Of a DNA stretch of 64,000 nt, positions 54,952-64,000 are shown piece by piece. The stretch is from Anoxybacillus amylolyticus. GTDB taxonomy: Bacteria > Bacillota > Bacilli > Bacillales > Anoxybacillaceae. The stretch's first letter is position 1, and every line of letters begins with the position of its first letter. The notes below the pieces were generated by a model that ran no database searches, was not told the origin of the DNA, and saw nothing but the letters and a program-made list of their open reading frames with translations. The translations under genes and the position numbers were made by a program. Where the stretch lies: contig NZ_CP015438.1 in assembly GCF_001634285.1 (NCBI RefSeq), positions 1,314,001 through 1,378,000 on the forward strand. The letters are read 5' to 3'.

Positions 54952-55797
54952 ATGTCGGAAATTTTTCATCCAGTGGATGAATCGCTGCTTATGCTCCGTT
55001 GGTCAAACGTCATCGCTGGTTTTACAACGAAACAAGGCGGCTTTAGCCAAGCGCCATTTGCCACGTTTAATCTTGGGCTGCACGTTGGGGACGAGGCGAT
55101 AGTTGTCGAGCAAAACCGCCGGAAATTGGCAGAGTTTTTCACGATTCCGTTAGAACAATGGGTATGTTGTGAGCAAACGCACGGCTCTCGCATCGAAAAA
55201 GTAACTGCACGCGACGCCGGCAAAGGGACCGTGCGGTTAGAAACAGCGATTGCAGATACAGACGGTTTATATACCGATGAAGCAGGGATATTGCTAACGT
55301 TATGTTTCGCTGATTGTGTGCCACTTTATTTTTTCGCACCAACACATGGCATGATTGGCCTCGCGCATGCTGGCTGGAAGGGGACGGTGAAAAACATTGC
55401 CGGCAACATGGTTCAGCGCTTTCGCGACGAAGGGATTATGCCGGAAGAAGTAATGGTTGCTATCGGTCCAGCGATTGGTGCTTGTTGCTATGTGGTGGAT
55501 AATCGCGTGATTGATGCTGTACAAAATGTGCTCGGTACAAGCGAAACGTTGCCATTTTATGAAATGAGTGTAGGACAATATGCACTTGATTTAAAAGAAC
55601 TAAATCGACTATTACTTATAAAAGAAGGCGTACAACATATTGAAGTATCAAACTATTGCACGAGTTGCGAAACCAATGTATTTTTCTCGCATCGTCGTGA
55701 CAATGGCCAGACGGGAAGAATGATGGCGTTTATCGGCAGAAAGGAGGAAGGGAATGTCTGTTCGCGAACGCTTAGCCATTATTCGCAGCAATATTGA
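54952..55797 (+). CDS. ylmD: YlmD, YfiH-family copper/zinc oxidoreductase (laccase domain)
   Basis: YlmD belongs to the YfiH/LACC1 family of single-domain zinc or copper proteins reported as polyphenol oxidases and purine nucleoside-processing enzymes. The roughly 281-residue protein has the metal-ligand motifs [34 protein letters not shown] and [14 protein letters not shown] 54952 has GAGG nine bases upstream; ATG 54943 overlaps that site. Its last 44 bases overlap the start of ylmE, more than is usual for coupled genes. Confidence 0.92.
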   Translation: MSEIFHPVDESLLMLRWSNVIAGFTTKQGGFSQAPFATFNLGLHVGDEAIVVEQNRRKLAEFFTIPLEQWVCCEQTHGSRIEKVTARDAGKGTVRLETAIADTDGLYTDEAGILLTLCFADCVPLYFFAPTHGMIGLAHAGWKGTVKNIAGNMVQRFRDEGIMPEEVMVAIGPAIGACCYVVDNRVIDAVQNVLGTSETLPFYEMSVGQYALDLKELNRLLLIKEGVQHIEVSNYCTSCETNVFFSHRRDNGQTGRMMAFIGRKEEGNVCSRTLSHYSQQY

Positions 55798-56428
55798 TGA
55801 AGCTTGTCACCGCGTTGGTCGTGACAACAACGATGTGCGTATTATTGCCGTAACAAAATATGTGAGTATCGAACGGGCAAAAGAAGCAGTGGTTGCAGGG
55901 GTTGCTGACTTAGGAGAAAACCGCGATGATGGGTTATTGCAAAAATATGAAGCCATCGGGAAAGAAGCGACGTGGCATTTTATCGGAACGTTACAGTCGC
56001 GCAAAGTGAAAAACGTCATCGATAAAATTGACTACCTTCATTCGCTCGATCGTTTGTCGTTAGCGCAGGAAATCGAAAAAAGGGCAACAAAACCGATTAA
56101 ATGTTTTGTTCAAGTAAACGTATCTGGCGAAGAAACGAAGCATGGGCTTTCGAGCGAACAAGTGCTTCCGTTTATCGAACAGCTACGAAATTTTACGAAA
56201 ATTGAAGTAGTTGGACTAATGACAATGGCGCCGTATACAGACGATGAACAGTTGCTTCGCCGCTGTTTTCGCGAGCTGAAGCAGCTGCAACAACGTGTAC
56301 AAGCGTTACATATTGCCAATGCACCGTGCACGGAATTATCGATGGGAATGTCAAACGATTATGTCATTGCAGTGGAAGAGGGTGCTACATTTATTCGGAT
56401 AGGAAGTGCGCTTGTTGGTGAAGAATGA
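55754..56428 (+). CDS. ylmE: YlmE, PLP-binding homeostasis protein (YggS family)
   Basis: A 224-residue TIM-barrel protein of the YggS/PLPBP family that binds pyridoxal phosphate and maintains its balance without known catalysis. The PLP-binding Lys35 is in [40 protein letters not shown] and [20 protein letters not shown] are family signatures. AAGGAGGAAGGG precedes the ATG. It is followed by sepF after 15 bases, the usual division-linked order. Confidence 0.94.
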   Translation: MSVRERLAIIRSNIDEACHRVGRDNNDVRIIAVTKYVSIERAKEAVVAGVADLGENRDDGLLQKYEAIGKEATWHFIGTLQSRKVKNVIDKIDYLHSLDRLSLAQEIEKRATKPIKCFVQVNVSGEETKHGLSSEQVLPFIEQLRNFTKIEVVGLMTMAPYTDDEQLLRRCFRELKQLQQRVQALHIANAPCTELSMGMSNDYVIAVEEGATFIRIGSALVGEE

Positions 56429-56443
56429 TAGGGAGGTGTTAGT

Positions 56444-56866
56444 ATGGGATTGATTAAAAAATTCAAAGACTACTTTTTAGAGGATGATTATGAAGAATAT
56501 GAGGAAGAGTATGTAGAAGAGGAAGAGCCTCAGCAGCCAGCAAAAGGAGCGAAGCAAAACGTCGTCAGCTTGCAAAGTGTGCAAAAATCGTCGAAAGTGG
56601 TGCTTATCGAACCGAGAGCATATGCAGAAGCACAAGAAATCGCTGACCATTTAAAAAACCGCCGCGCGGTTGTTGTGAATTTACAGCGCATTCCACACGA
56701 TCAAGCGAAGCGCATTGTCGATTTTTTAAGCGGAACGGTTTATGCGATTGGTGGAGATATTCAGCAAGTCGGTACAAAAATCTTCTTATGCACGCCGGAT
56801 AATGTTGATGTATCCGGCACGATTTCCGCAATATCGGACGATGAAACAACAATGAAAAGGTGGTAA
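56444..56866 (+). CDS. sepF: Cell division protein SepF
   Basis: SepF polymerises into rings, bundles FtsZ and binds membrane by its N-terminal helix. The 140-residue protein has the amphipathic start [16 protein letters not shown], an acidic linker (about 14-45) and the conserved alpha/beta domain ([40 protein letters not shown]). AGGGAGGTG precedes the start. It lies between ylmE and ylmG. Confidence 0.96.
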   Translation: MGLIKKFKDYFLEDDYEEYEEEYVEEEEPQQPAKGAKQNVVSLQSVQKSSKVVLIEPRAYAEAQEIADHLKNRRAVVVNLQRIPHDQAKRIVDFLSGTVYAIGGDIQQVGTKIFLCTPDNVDVSGTISAISDDETTMKRW

Positions 56867-56869
56867 TGT

Positions 56870-57139
56870 ATGTATACGTTGCTTACGTTTTTAACAACGC
56901 TTATTGAAATATATTCATATGCGTTAATCGTTTATATTTTAATGTCATGGTTTCCGAACGCGCGCGGTACGAAAATCGGCCAGCTGTTAGCAGCAATTTG
57001 CGAGCCGTATTTAGAGCCGTTCCGCCGCATTATTCCGCCACTCGGCATGATTGACGTGTCGCCCATTGCCGCGTTAATTGTGCTTAATTTTGCAACACGT
57101 GGGCTGCATGCGTTGTTTAGCATGTTACATTTAGTGTAA
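56870..57139 (+). CDS. ylmG: YlmG, YggT family membrane protein
   Basis: An 89-residue protein with two membrane helices and the YggT signature PYLEPFRRIIPPLGMIDVSP in the connecting loop. YggT family proteins have a general link to division or nucleoid and thylakoid organisation; exact role is unknown. It starts three bases after sepF, so the genes are coupled. Confidence 0.93.
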   Translation: MYTLLTFLTTLIEIYSYALIVYILMSWFPNARGTKIGQLLAAICEPYLEPFRRIIPPLGMIDVSPIAALIVLNFATRGLHALFSMLHLV

Positions 57140-57186
57140 GGAATCCACAAAGGGTTCCTTTCTTCATGAGAAAGTAAGGGGTAGGA

Positions 57187-57960
57187 ATGAATATATATCA
57201 ACATTTTCGCAAAGAAGAACACCATTTTATTGATCAAGTGATTGAATGGAGAGAAAGTGTGCACACGAACTATAGCCCTAGATTGACCGATTTCCTCGAC
57301 CCGCGCGAACAAGAAATTGTCAAGCTTGTGATCGGGGACGATGAGGACGTGTGCGTTTCCTTTTTTGGCGGTGCCTCGTTTGTCGAGCGCAAACGAGCGC
57401 TTTTATATCCACCGTACTTTCAGCCGGAAGAAGAAGATTTTCAGCTTGCGCTTTTTTCGCTTCATTATCCGCGGAAGTTTATTTCGCTCACTCATCGGCA
57501 AGTGCTCGGGACGTTAATGTCGCTTGGGGTAAAGCGCAGCAAGTTTGGCGATGTACTGATGAAAGAAGACGATGTGCAATTTCTCGTGGCAAAAGAAATC
57601 GCTTCATACGTTCAGCTTCATTTGCAAGCAGTCGGAAAAACGAAAGTGACGGTCGAAGAAAAACCGTTAACAGAAATCATTGTGTTAAACGAACAATGGA
57701 ATGAAGCAACGATTACCGTTTCTTCTTTAAGGGTTGATGCAGTAGTTGCGCAAGCGTTTGGCGCGTCGCGACAACATGTACAAACGTTGATTGCAAACGG
57801 ACTCATTAAAATAAATTGGAAAATTGTCGAACAAGCGCACGCGGAATGCAAAGAAGGTGATACGATTTCGGCGCGCGGACTTGGTCGGTTGAAGCTTTTT
57901 TCGATTGATGGAAAAACAAAAAAGGATCGTTTTCGCCTCCACATAGGGACGCAAAAATAA
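57187..57960 (+). CDS. ylmH: YlmH, S4-domain RNA-binding protein
   Basis: A 257-residue protein with an N-terminal domain (about 1-170, TDFLDPREQEIVKLVIGDDE) and a C-terminal S4 RNA-binding domain (about 180-245, SLRVDAVVAQAFGASRQHVQ, then TLIANGLIKINWK). YlmH homologues bind ribosomal particles and are proposed to help rescue stalled 50S subunits carrying peptidyl-tRNA. AAGTAAGGGGTAGG precedes the ATG. divIVA follows. Confidence 0.93.
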   Translation: MNIYQHFRKEEHHFIDQVIEWRESVHTNYSPRLTDFLDPREQEIVKLVIGDDEDVCVSFFGGASFVERKRALLYPPYFQPEEEDFQLALFSLHYPRKFISLTHRQVLGTLMSLGVKRSKFGDVLMKEDDVQFLVAKEIASYVQLHLQAVGKTKVTVEEKPLTEIIVLNEQWNEATITVSSLRVDAVVAQAFGASRQHVQTLIANGLIKINWKIVEQAHAECKEGDTISARGLGRLKLFSIDGKTKKDRFRLHIGTQK

Positions 57961-58035
57961 TCGAATCGTGGCAGGAATTTCGGGAAAAGTGTCGAATAAA
58001 CGTAAAAAGGAAAGATATAGACGGAGGTGGCATTC

Positions 58036-58548
58036 GTGCCTTTAACGCCATTAGATATTCATAATAAAGAATTTAGCAAAGGCTTTCGCGGATATGACGA
58101 AGATGAAGTAAATGAGTTTTTAGACCAAGTAATTAAAGATTATGAAATGGTGATTCGGGAAAAAAAACAGTTAGAAGAAAAAGTGGCAGAATTAACAGAG
58201 CGATTGAGTTATTTTACTAACATTGAAGAAACGTTAAATAAATCCATATTAATTGCGCAAGAAACAGCAGAAGAAGTGAAGCGAAATGCGCAAAAAGAAG
58301 CAAAACTTATCATCAAAGAAGCGGAGAAAAACGCCGATCGCATCATTAGCGAGGCGCTTTCAAAATCGCGGAAAATCGCGCTTGAAATCGAAGAGTTGAA
58401 GCGGCAATCCAAAGTTTTTCGGACACGTTTCCGCATGCTTGTCGAAGCGCAACTTGAGATGTTAAATAACGAAGATTGGGACCACTTAATGGAATACGAA
58501 GTAAAAGAGATTGAATTGGACGAACAGGAAAATATAAGCCAATCTTGA
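58036..58548 (+). CDS. divIVA: Cell division initiation protein DivIVA
   Basis: DivIVA binds curved membrane at poles and septa and recruits MinJ and chromosome-anchoring proteins. The 170-residue protein has the lipid-binding N-terminal domain with Phe17-Arg18 and GYDEDEVNEFLDQVIKDYE, followed by long coiled coils (about 30-60 and 75-150). GTG 58036 is chosen because GGAGGTG lies six bases upstream and it gives the family N-terminus MPLTPLDIHNKEF; the in-frame GTG 58027 lies inside the site. The ileS promoter begins inside its last codons. Confidence 0.96.
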   Translation: MPLTPLDIHNKEFSKGFRGYDEDEVNEFLDQVIKDYEMVIREKKQLEEKVAELTERLSYFTNIEETLNKSILIAQETAEEVKRNAQKEAKLIIKEAEKNADRIISEALSKSRKIALEIEELKRQSKVFRTRFRMLVEAQLEMLNNEDWDHLMEYEVKEIELDEQENISQS

Positions 58549-58573
58549 CGAATTTTGTTCGTTTGCATATAAT
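58545..58573 (+). promoter_or_regulatory. Sigma-A promoter of ileS
   Basis: TTGACG, 17 bases, TATAAT. It overlaps the divIVA stop codon and lies directly before the T-box leader. Confidence 0.85.
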
Positions 58574-58601
58574 CATAATACGAAAATGCGGCGAAAAGAA
58601 T

Positions 58602-58847
58602 AACGAATCGACGATGAAAGGGACAGTAGCTCTTTCTCCACTTATGACAGCGAGCTAGGGGCGGTGGAAGCCTAGCATAAGCGAAAGAGTGAAGATCACC
58701 CTCGAGTTCCATGCTGAAAGAAAGTAAGTAAGCAATGGCGTGTCATTCCCGTTAACGAATGCAGAGAGGACTATTTTATATAGTCAATAAGGGTGGTACC
58801 GCGAGACCGTTCTCGTCCCTTTTGTGGGAGAGGGCGGTTTTTTTATT
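58602..58847 (+). ncRNA. T-box leader of ileS
   Basis: A tRNA-sensing T-box riboswitch. The Stem I region leads to the specifier codon ATC (isoleucine) at 58695-58697 in GAAGATCACC. The T-box itself, AAGGGTGGTACCGCG, is at 58789-58803 and includes TGG, which pairs with uncharged tRNA-Ile. The terminator follows at 58804-58847 (ACCG..CTC..CCC with GGG..AG..CGGT and seven T). Uncharged tRNA-Ile favours the antiterminator and ileS expression. Confidence 0.95.
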
Positions 58848-58872
58848 GATTAATACACTGGAGGAATGAAGG

Positions 58873-61647
58873 ATGGATTACAAAGACACGTTATTAATGC
58901 CACAAACTGACTTCCCAATGCGCGGGAATTTGCCGCAACGTGAGCCGCAAATTCAAGCGGAATGGGAAGAAATGGACATTTATCGAAAAGTGCAGGAACG
59001 TACGAAAGGTCGACCGTTGTTTGTGTTGCATGACGGACCGCCGTATGCGAACGGCGACATTCATATGGGGCATGCCCTCAATAAAATTTTGAAAGACTTT
59101 ATCGTTCGCTACAAATCGATGAGTGGCTACTGTGCACCGTATGTCCCTGGATGGGATACGCACGGGCTGCCAATCGAAACGGCGCTCACGAAAAATAAAG
59201 GCGTGAACCGGAAAGAAATGAGCGTCGCCGAATTCCGCAAACGTTGCGAAGAGTACGCATATGAGCAAATTGACAATCAGCGCCAACAATTTAAGCGGCT
59301 TGGCGTGCGAGGGGATTGGGACAATCCGTACATTACGTTAAAGCCAGAATATGAAGCGCAACAAATTAAAGTGTTTGGGGAAATGGCGAAGAAAGGCTTG
59401 ATTTATAAAGGATTGAAGCCAGTGTATTGGTCCCCGTCGAGCGAATCAGCGTTAGCAGAAGCGGAAATTGAATATAAAGATAAACGCTCTCCGTCGATTT
59501 ATGTTGCTTTCTCTATTAAAGACGGAAAAGGGGTACTCGAAGGAGACGAAAAAATGGTCATTTGGACGACAACTCCTTGGACGATTCCAGCGAACTTAGG
59601 AATCGCGGTCCATCCTGACTTGGAATATAGCGTCGTTCAAGTGGCCGAAGCAAAATATGTGGTGGCATCGGCGCTATTAGAATCGGTGACAGAAGAGCTT
59701 GGTTGGGAAGGTACTGTTGTCCGCAAAACGTTGAAAGGAAAAGAACTCGAGTATGTCGTGGCGAAACATCCGTTGTATGACCGCGATTCGCTCGTCGTTT
59801 GCGGGGAACATGTCACGACGGATGCCGGAACTGGCTGTGTTCATACAGCGCCAGGGCACGGGGAAGATGACTTTATCGTCGGACAAAAATACGGTTTAGG
59901 TGTGCTTTGCCCAGTGGACGAACGTGGGTATATGACAGAAGAAGCGCCGGGCTTTGCTGGTCTTTTTTATGATGAAGCGAACAAAGCGATTACGGAAAAA
60001 TTAAACGAAGTCGGTGCATTGTTAAAGCTAAGCTTTATTACGCACTCGTATCCGCACGACTGGCGTACGAAGCAACCGACCATTTTCCGAGCAACAGCGC
60101 AATGGTTTGCATCCATTGATAAAATTCGCAACGAACTTTTGCAAGCCGTGCAAGAAACGAGCTGGGTGCCAGCTTGGGGCGAAACGCGTTTATATAACAT
60201 GGTTCGCGACCGTGGCGACTGGTGCATTTCGCGTCAACGGGCATGGGGGGTGCCAATTCCGGTCTTTTATGCGGAAAACGGCGAACCAATTATTACGGAC
60301 GAAACGATTGAACACGTATCGAACTTATTTAGACAGTATGGTTCGAATGTTTGGTTTGAGCGCGAAGCGAAAGATTTATTGCCGGAAGGATTTACACATC
60401 CAGGCAGCCCGAACGGCCGCTTTACGAAAGAAACTGACATTATGGACGTTTGGTTTGACTCTGGTTCTTCGCATCAAGCAGTGCTAGAAGAGCGCGACGA
60501 TCTGCAGCGTCCGGCAGACCTTTATTTAGAAGGTTCAGACCAATATCGCGGCTGGTTTAACTCTTCCCTCTCCACAGCTGTTGCGGTTACTGGGAAAGCG
60601 CCGTATAAAGAAGTGTTAAGCCACGGGTTTGTGCTTGATGGCGAAGGGCGAAAAATGAGCAAATCGCTCGGCAATGTCGTCGTCCCGGCCAAAGTAATGG
60701 AGCAACTAGGTGCGGATATTTTGCGGCTTTGGGTTGCCTCTGTCGATTACCAAGCGGATGTGCGCATTTCTGATAGCATTTTAAAACAAGTAGCAGAAGT
60801 ATACCGGAAAATTCGCAATACGTTCCGTTTCTTGCTCGGGAACTTATTTGATTTTGACCCGAATCCAAACGCTGTTTCGATTGACAAGTTGCGCGAAGTC
60901 GATCGTTACATGCTCGTTAAATTAAACCGCTTAATTGACAAAGTGAAACGTTCTTACGAAACGTACGATTTTGCGGTGATTTATCATGAAGTGAATAACT
61001 TCTGCACAGTCGATTTAAGTGCCTTTTATTTAGATTTCGCCAAAGATATTCTCTATATTGAAGCAAAAGACGCTCATGACCGTCGTGCGATCCAAACGGT
61101 GCTGTACGAAACGCTTGTCGCGTTAACGAAGCTCGTCGCGCCAATTTTGCCGCACACGGCCGATGAAGTATGGGGGCATATTCCGAACCGGAAAGAAACA
61201 GAAGAAAGCGTACAGCTTGTTGATATGCCAGACGCATTGGAAATCGAAGGAGCAGAAGCATTGCTTGCGAAATGGGATGCGTTTATGAACGTGCGTGACG
61301 ACGTGTTAAAAGCGCTAGAAGTTGCCCGAAACGAAAAAGTAATCGGCAAATCGTTAACAGCGCACGTGGCGGTCTATCCGACAGCGGAAACGAAACAGTT
61401 GATAGAGTCTATCAACGAAAGCTTAAAGCAGCTCTTTATCGTATCTGGCTTTGAAATCGCCGGGTCGTATGATGCGGCGCCAGAAACAGCGCAAAAATTT
61501 GCAAGCATGGCGATTGTTGTACGTCCGGCGGATGGAGAAACGTGCGAACGTTGCTGGATAGTAACTCCAGACGTTGGTCAAAATGAAGCGTTCCCAACGC
61601 TATGTCCACGCTGCGCACACATCGTTAAAGAGCATTATAGCGCCTAA
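58873..61647 (+). CDS. ileS: Isoleucyl-tRNA synthetase
   Basis: IleRS charges tRNA-Ile. The 924-residue class I synthetase has the HIGH motif in [15 protein letters not shown] (about 56-70), the editing CP1 domain (about 190-400, with [13 protein letters not shown]), KMSKS in [10 protein letters not shown] (about 591-600), an anticodon-binding domain, and a C-terminal zinc finger (CERCW and CPRC). Length is typical of bacterial-type IleRS. GGAGGAATG precedes the ATG. It is a single-gene unit with T-box control and terminator. Confidence 0.98.
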   Translation: MDYKDTLLMPQTDFPMRGNLPQREPQIQAEWEEMDIYRKVQERTKGRPLFVLHDGPPYANGDIHMGHALNKILKDFIVRYKSMSGYCAPYVPGWDTHGLPIETALTKNKGVNRKEMSVAEFRKRCEEYAYEQIDNQRQQFKRLGVRGDWDNPYITLKPEYEAQQIKVFGEMAKKGLIYKGLKPVYWSPSSESALAEAEIEYKDKRSPSIYVAFSIKDGKGVLEGDEKMVIWTTTPWTIPANLGIAVHPDLEYSVVQVAEAKYVVASALLESVTEELGWEGTVVRKTLKGKELEYVVAKHPLYDRDSLVVCGEHVTTDAGTGCVHTAPGHGEDDFIVGQKYGLGVLCPVDERGYMTEEAPGFAGLFYDEANKAITEKLNEVGALLKLSFITHSYPHDWRTKQPTIFRATAQWFASIDKIRNELLQAVQETSWVPAWGETRLYNMVRDRGDWCISRQRAWGVPIPVFYAENGEPIITDETIEHVSNLFRQYGSNVWFEREAKDLLPEGFTHPGSPNGRFTKETDIMDVWFDSGSSHQAVLEERDDLQRPADLYLEGSDQYRGWFNSSLSTAVAVTGKAPYKEVLSHGFVLDGEGRKMSKSLGNVVVPAKVMEQLGADILRLWVASVDYQADVRISDSILKQVAEVYRKIRNTFRFLLGNLFDFDPNPNAVSIDKLREVDRYMLVKLNRLIDKVKRSYETYDFAVIYHEVNNFCTVDLSAFYLDFAKDILYIEAKDAHDRRAIQTVLYETLVALTKLVAPILPHTADEVWGHIPNRKETEESVQLVDMPDALEIEGAEALLAKWDAFMNVRDDVLKALEVARNEKVIGKSLTAHVAVYPTAETKQLIESINESLKQLFIVSGFEIAGSYDAAPETAQKFASMAIVVRPADGETCERCWIVTPDVGQNEAFPTLCPRCAHIVKEHYSA

Positions 61648-61650
61648 TCA

Positions 61651-61682
61651 AAAGCCCGCCTCATGAGGCGGGCTTATTTTTC
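61651..61682 (+). terminator. Terminator of ileS
   Basis: AAGCCCGCCTCAT and its complement GAGGCGGGCTT form an 11-bp stem with a tiny loop, followed by ATTTTT. Confidence 0.9.
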
Positions 61683-61700
61683 TGAAAAAATAGGCAGTCG

Positions 61701-61730
61701 TTGTCTATTTCTTTATCCGTATGTTACAAT
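61701..61730 (+). promoter_or_regulatory. Candidate promoter of lspA-rluD
   Basis: TTGTCT, 18 bases, TACAAT, lying 35 bases before lspA. Both boxes are one or two bases off consensus. Confidence 0.55.
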
Positions 61731-61764
61731 TCATAAGTACATATGTCGAGTTGGAGGGAATTGT

Positions 61765-62229
61765 GTGCTTTATTATATGATTGCACTTCTAGTAATCGCG
61801 CTCGATCAATTGACAAAATGGTTAGTTGCAACCAAAATGAAAATTGGCGAGAGTGTCACCATTATTCCAAACGCATTATATATTACTTCCCACCGCAACC
61901 GTGGGGCAGCGTGGGGCATTTTGCAAGGACAATTTTGGTTGTTTTATCTTATTACGATTGTAGTTGTCATAGGCTTAGTCATTTATATTCAGCGCTTGCC
62001 ACGCGAAGAACGATTGTTTGGCGTAGCGCTTGGCTTGATGCTCGGCGGAGCGATCGGGAATTTTATTGACCGGCTCATTCGCAAAGAAGTCGTCGATTTT
62101 ATTCATACGTATATTGGCACATACAATTTTCCGATTTTTAATATTGCCGATTCTGCTTTATGCATTGGCGTAGCGCTCGTCTTTCTCCAAACGTTTATGA
62201 TGAGTGCGAAAGAGAAGGAGAATGAATAA
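61765..62229 (+). CDS. lspA: Lipoprotein signal peptidase (SPase II)
   Basis: LspA removes the signal peptide of prolipoproteins after lipid attachment; CtaC in this window is a likely client. The 154-residue protein has four membrane helices and the conserved [19 protein letters not shown], and the two catalytic Asp in GNFIDRL and [14 protein letters not shown] 61765 has GGAGG seven bases upstream; the longer open frame from 61663 would run through the ileS terminator. It overlaps rluD by one base. ylyA of B. subtilis is absent. Confidence 0.96.
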   Translation: MLYYMIALLVIALDQLTKWLVATKMKIGESVTIIPNALYITSHRNRGAAWGILQGQFWLFYLITIVVVIGLVIYIQRLPREERLFGVALGLMLGGAIGNFIDRLIRKEVVDFIHTYIGTYNFPIFNIADSALCIGVALVFLQTFMMSAKEKENE

Positions 62230-63140
62230 TGGATGTAGTCACGTTTCAGATTGAGGAAGCATACGACCGCGAGCGAATTGACAAAGTCATTGCCGCTTTA
62301 AACGAAGAATGGTCGCGCTCGCAAGTACAACAATGGCTGAAAGACGGTTTAGTGACGGTGGATGGAAAAGTGGTAAAGGCGAACTATAAATGTTCGGCTG
62401 GCGACGAGGTAACGATTACGCTGCCAGAGCCAGAGCCGCTCGATGTAGAACCGGAAGAAATGATTCTGGACATTTATTATGAAGATGCAGACGTTCTCGT
62501 CGTCAACAAGCCGCGTGGGATGGTTGTCCATCCAGCGCCAGGACATATGCGCGGAACGCTCGTGAACGGATTGCTTGCCCACTGTAAAGATTTATCAGGG
62601 ATTAACGGCGTTTTGCGTCCTGGAATCGTCCATCGAATTGACAAAGATACGTCCGGATTATTAATGGTCGCAAAAAACGATATGGCGCACGAGTCGCTTG
62701 TTAATCAGCTCGTTCACAAAACAGTGACGCGTAAATATAAAGCGATTGTTCATGGCGTCATTCCGCACGATTACGGCACGATTGACGCGCCGATTGGCCG
62801 CGACAAACACGACCGGCAAAGTATGGCAGTGGTGGAAGATGGGAAAGAAGCGGTTACGCACTTTCGCGTGCTAGAGCGATTTTTGGACTATACATTTATT
62901 GAATGCCAACTGGAAACAGGAAGGACGCATCAAATTCGCGTCCATATGAAATATATCGGCTATCCGCTTGCAGGGGACCCGAAATACGGACCGAAAAGGA
63001 CGCTGCCGATTGATGGCCAAGCGCTGCATGCAGGCATCTTAGGGTTTCGTCATCCGCGCACGGGAGAATATTTGGAGTTTGAAGCACCGCTTCCACAAGA
63101 GTTTGAACAATTGCTCGATTTGTTACGAAATAATCGTTGA
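62229..63140 (+). CDS. rluD: 23S rRNA pseudouridine synthase, RluD family (YlyB)
   Basis: An RluA/RluD-type pseudouridine synthase of 303 residues. It has an N-terminal S4 domain (about 13-75, RIDKVIAALNEEWSRSQVQQ) and the catalytic domain with VLVVNKPRGMVVHPAPGH and the active-site Asp in HRIDKDTSGLLMVAK. TGRTHQIRVHMKYIGYPLAG is another family motif. Specific sites (as in RluD at positions 1911/1915/1917) are inference. It is translationally coupled to lspA (TAATG), and the pyr promoter begins at its stop. Confidence 0.93.
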   Translation: MDVVTFQIEEAYDRERIDKVIAALNEEWSRSQVQQWLKDGLVTVDGKVVKANYKCSAGDEVTITLPEPEPLDVEPEEMILDIYYEDADVLVVNKPRGMVVHPAPGHMRGTLVNGLLAHCKDLSGINGVLRPGIVHRIDKDTSGLLMVAKNDMAHESLVNQLVHKTVTRKYKAIVHGVIPHDYGTIDAPIGRDKHDRQSMAVVEDGKEAVTHFRVLERFLDYTFIECQLETGRTHQIRVHMKYIGYPLAGDPKYGPKRTLPIDGQALHAGILGFRHPRTGEYLEFEAPLPQEFEQLLDLLRNNR

Positions 63141-63165
63141 CAAACAATAAAGCGACACGTACAAT
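63137..63165 (+). promoter_or_regulatory. Sigma-A promoter of the pyr operon
   Basis: TTGACA, 17 bases, TACAAT. Its -35 contains the rluD stop codon. Confidence 0.88.
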
Positions 63166-63184
63166 AAACTCAAGTGAGCAAGAA

Positions 63185-63827
<643 letters not shown>

Positions 63828-63834
63828 CGAAACA

Positions 63835-63919
63835 CCCTTTTTAAAGGCAGTCCTGCGAGGCTGACAAAGGGGGGAGATTTATCATACCCTCTTTGTGCCT
63901 TGCGCGAAGAGGGTTTTTA
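63835..63919 (+). promoter_or_regulatory. Second PyrR attenuator, between pyrR and pyrP
   Basis: PyrR loop AGTCCTGCGAGGCT at 63849-63862 is flanked by CCCTTT and AAAGGG arms. A terminator at 63887-63918 pairs CCCTCTT with AAGAGGG and is followed by five T. Confidence 0.92.
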
Positions 63920-63938
63920 TTATGGAGGAGGAAAAACG

Positions 63939-64000
63939 ATGAACAAACCAGTATTGGATATTAAAGATGTACCTTCACCGTTGCAATGGGTAACCTTAAG
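63939..64000 (+). CDS. pyrP: Uracil permease PyrP, N-terminal fragment (cut by window edge)
   Basis: The first 20 codons of the gene after the second attenuator. The N-terminus contains DVPSPLQWVTLS, close to the start of the uracil permease PyrP, and gene order (pyrR then pyrP) supports it. GGAGGAGG lies nine bases before the ATG. The membrane domain is outside the window. Confidence 0.85.
   Translation, partial: MNKPVLDIKDVPSPLQWVTL

Noticed and set aside
58602-58847. The ileS leader as a possible protein-binding attenuator or small gene
   Set aside because: The T-box sequence, ATC specifier and terminator explain it fully.

Overview
The window is a continuous stretch of chromosome from an aerobic, endospore-forming member of the Bacillaceae. 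The evidence is the B. subtilis-like gene order ylaK to pyrP, the sporulation genes spoIIGA-sigE-sigG, spoVD, spoVE, ylbJ and ylbO, bacillithiol synthesis (bshC), the caa3 oxidase operon, and a T-box and PyrR attenuators of Firmicute type. Base composition looks to be in the low-to-mid 40s % GC by eye. Gene content and an IS1182-type transposase fit Anoxybacillus or a close relative, but genus is inference only. Nearly all genes are on the plus strand.

Layout. 1-6.2 kb: end of ylaK, ylaL, ylaN, ftsW and pycA. 6.2-7.9 kb: one intact insertion sequence between the convergent genes pycA and ctaA, bracketed by two related terminator hairpins. 8-15.8 kb: heme A synthesis and cytochrome caa3 oxidase (ctaA divergent from ctaBCDEF, then ctaG and a ctaM-like gene). 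15.8-34.5 kb: the ylb region, with small conserved proteins, two CAP-domain proteins, the RicF/YlbF regulator, rsmD, coaD, the YlbJ/K/L membrane and protease genes, tmcAL, ylbN-rpmF, an enoyl-CoA hydratase, ylbO, panE and bshC. 34.7-51.7 kb: the division and cell wall (dcw) cluster rsmH-ftsL-pbpB-spoVD-murE-mraY-murD-spoVE-murB-divIB-ylxW-ylxX-sbp-ftsA-ftsZ; mraZ and murG are missing from their usual places. 52-54.6 kb: spoIIGA-sigE-sigG. 54.6-58.5 kb: ylmC/ymxH-ylmD-ylmE-sepF-ylmG-ylmH-divIVA. 58.5-64 kb: T-box-controlled ileS, lspA, rluD, then pyrR and the start of pyrP, each behind a PyrR attenuator.

How the genes work together. The cta genes build a cytochrome c oxidase: CtaB and CtaA make heme O and then heme A, CtaC-F are the subunits, and CtaG and the DUF420 protein help assembly. 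The dcw genes make peptidoglycan precursors (MurE, MraY, MurD, MurB), polymerise and cross-link septal wall (FtsW, PBP2B, FtsL, DivIB) and organise the ring (FtsA, FtsZ, SepF, DivIVA). SpoVD and SpoVE are the sporulation versions of the wall synthase pair, and SpoIIGA processes pro-sigma-E before sigma-G takes over in the forespore.

The window is mostly well-conserved housekeeping sequence, and I do not see a defence island, CRISPR array, prophage or new multi-gene system. The less ordinary signals are regulatory or structural: the insertion sequence between paired terminators, a structured intergenic repeat family, overlapping divergent promoters at ylbM/ylbN, terminator-like hairpins in the ylbA and divIB leaders, a minus-strand terminator with no clear gene, and the missing mraZ and murG. 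Everything was read by eye, without alignments, folding or database searches.
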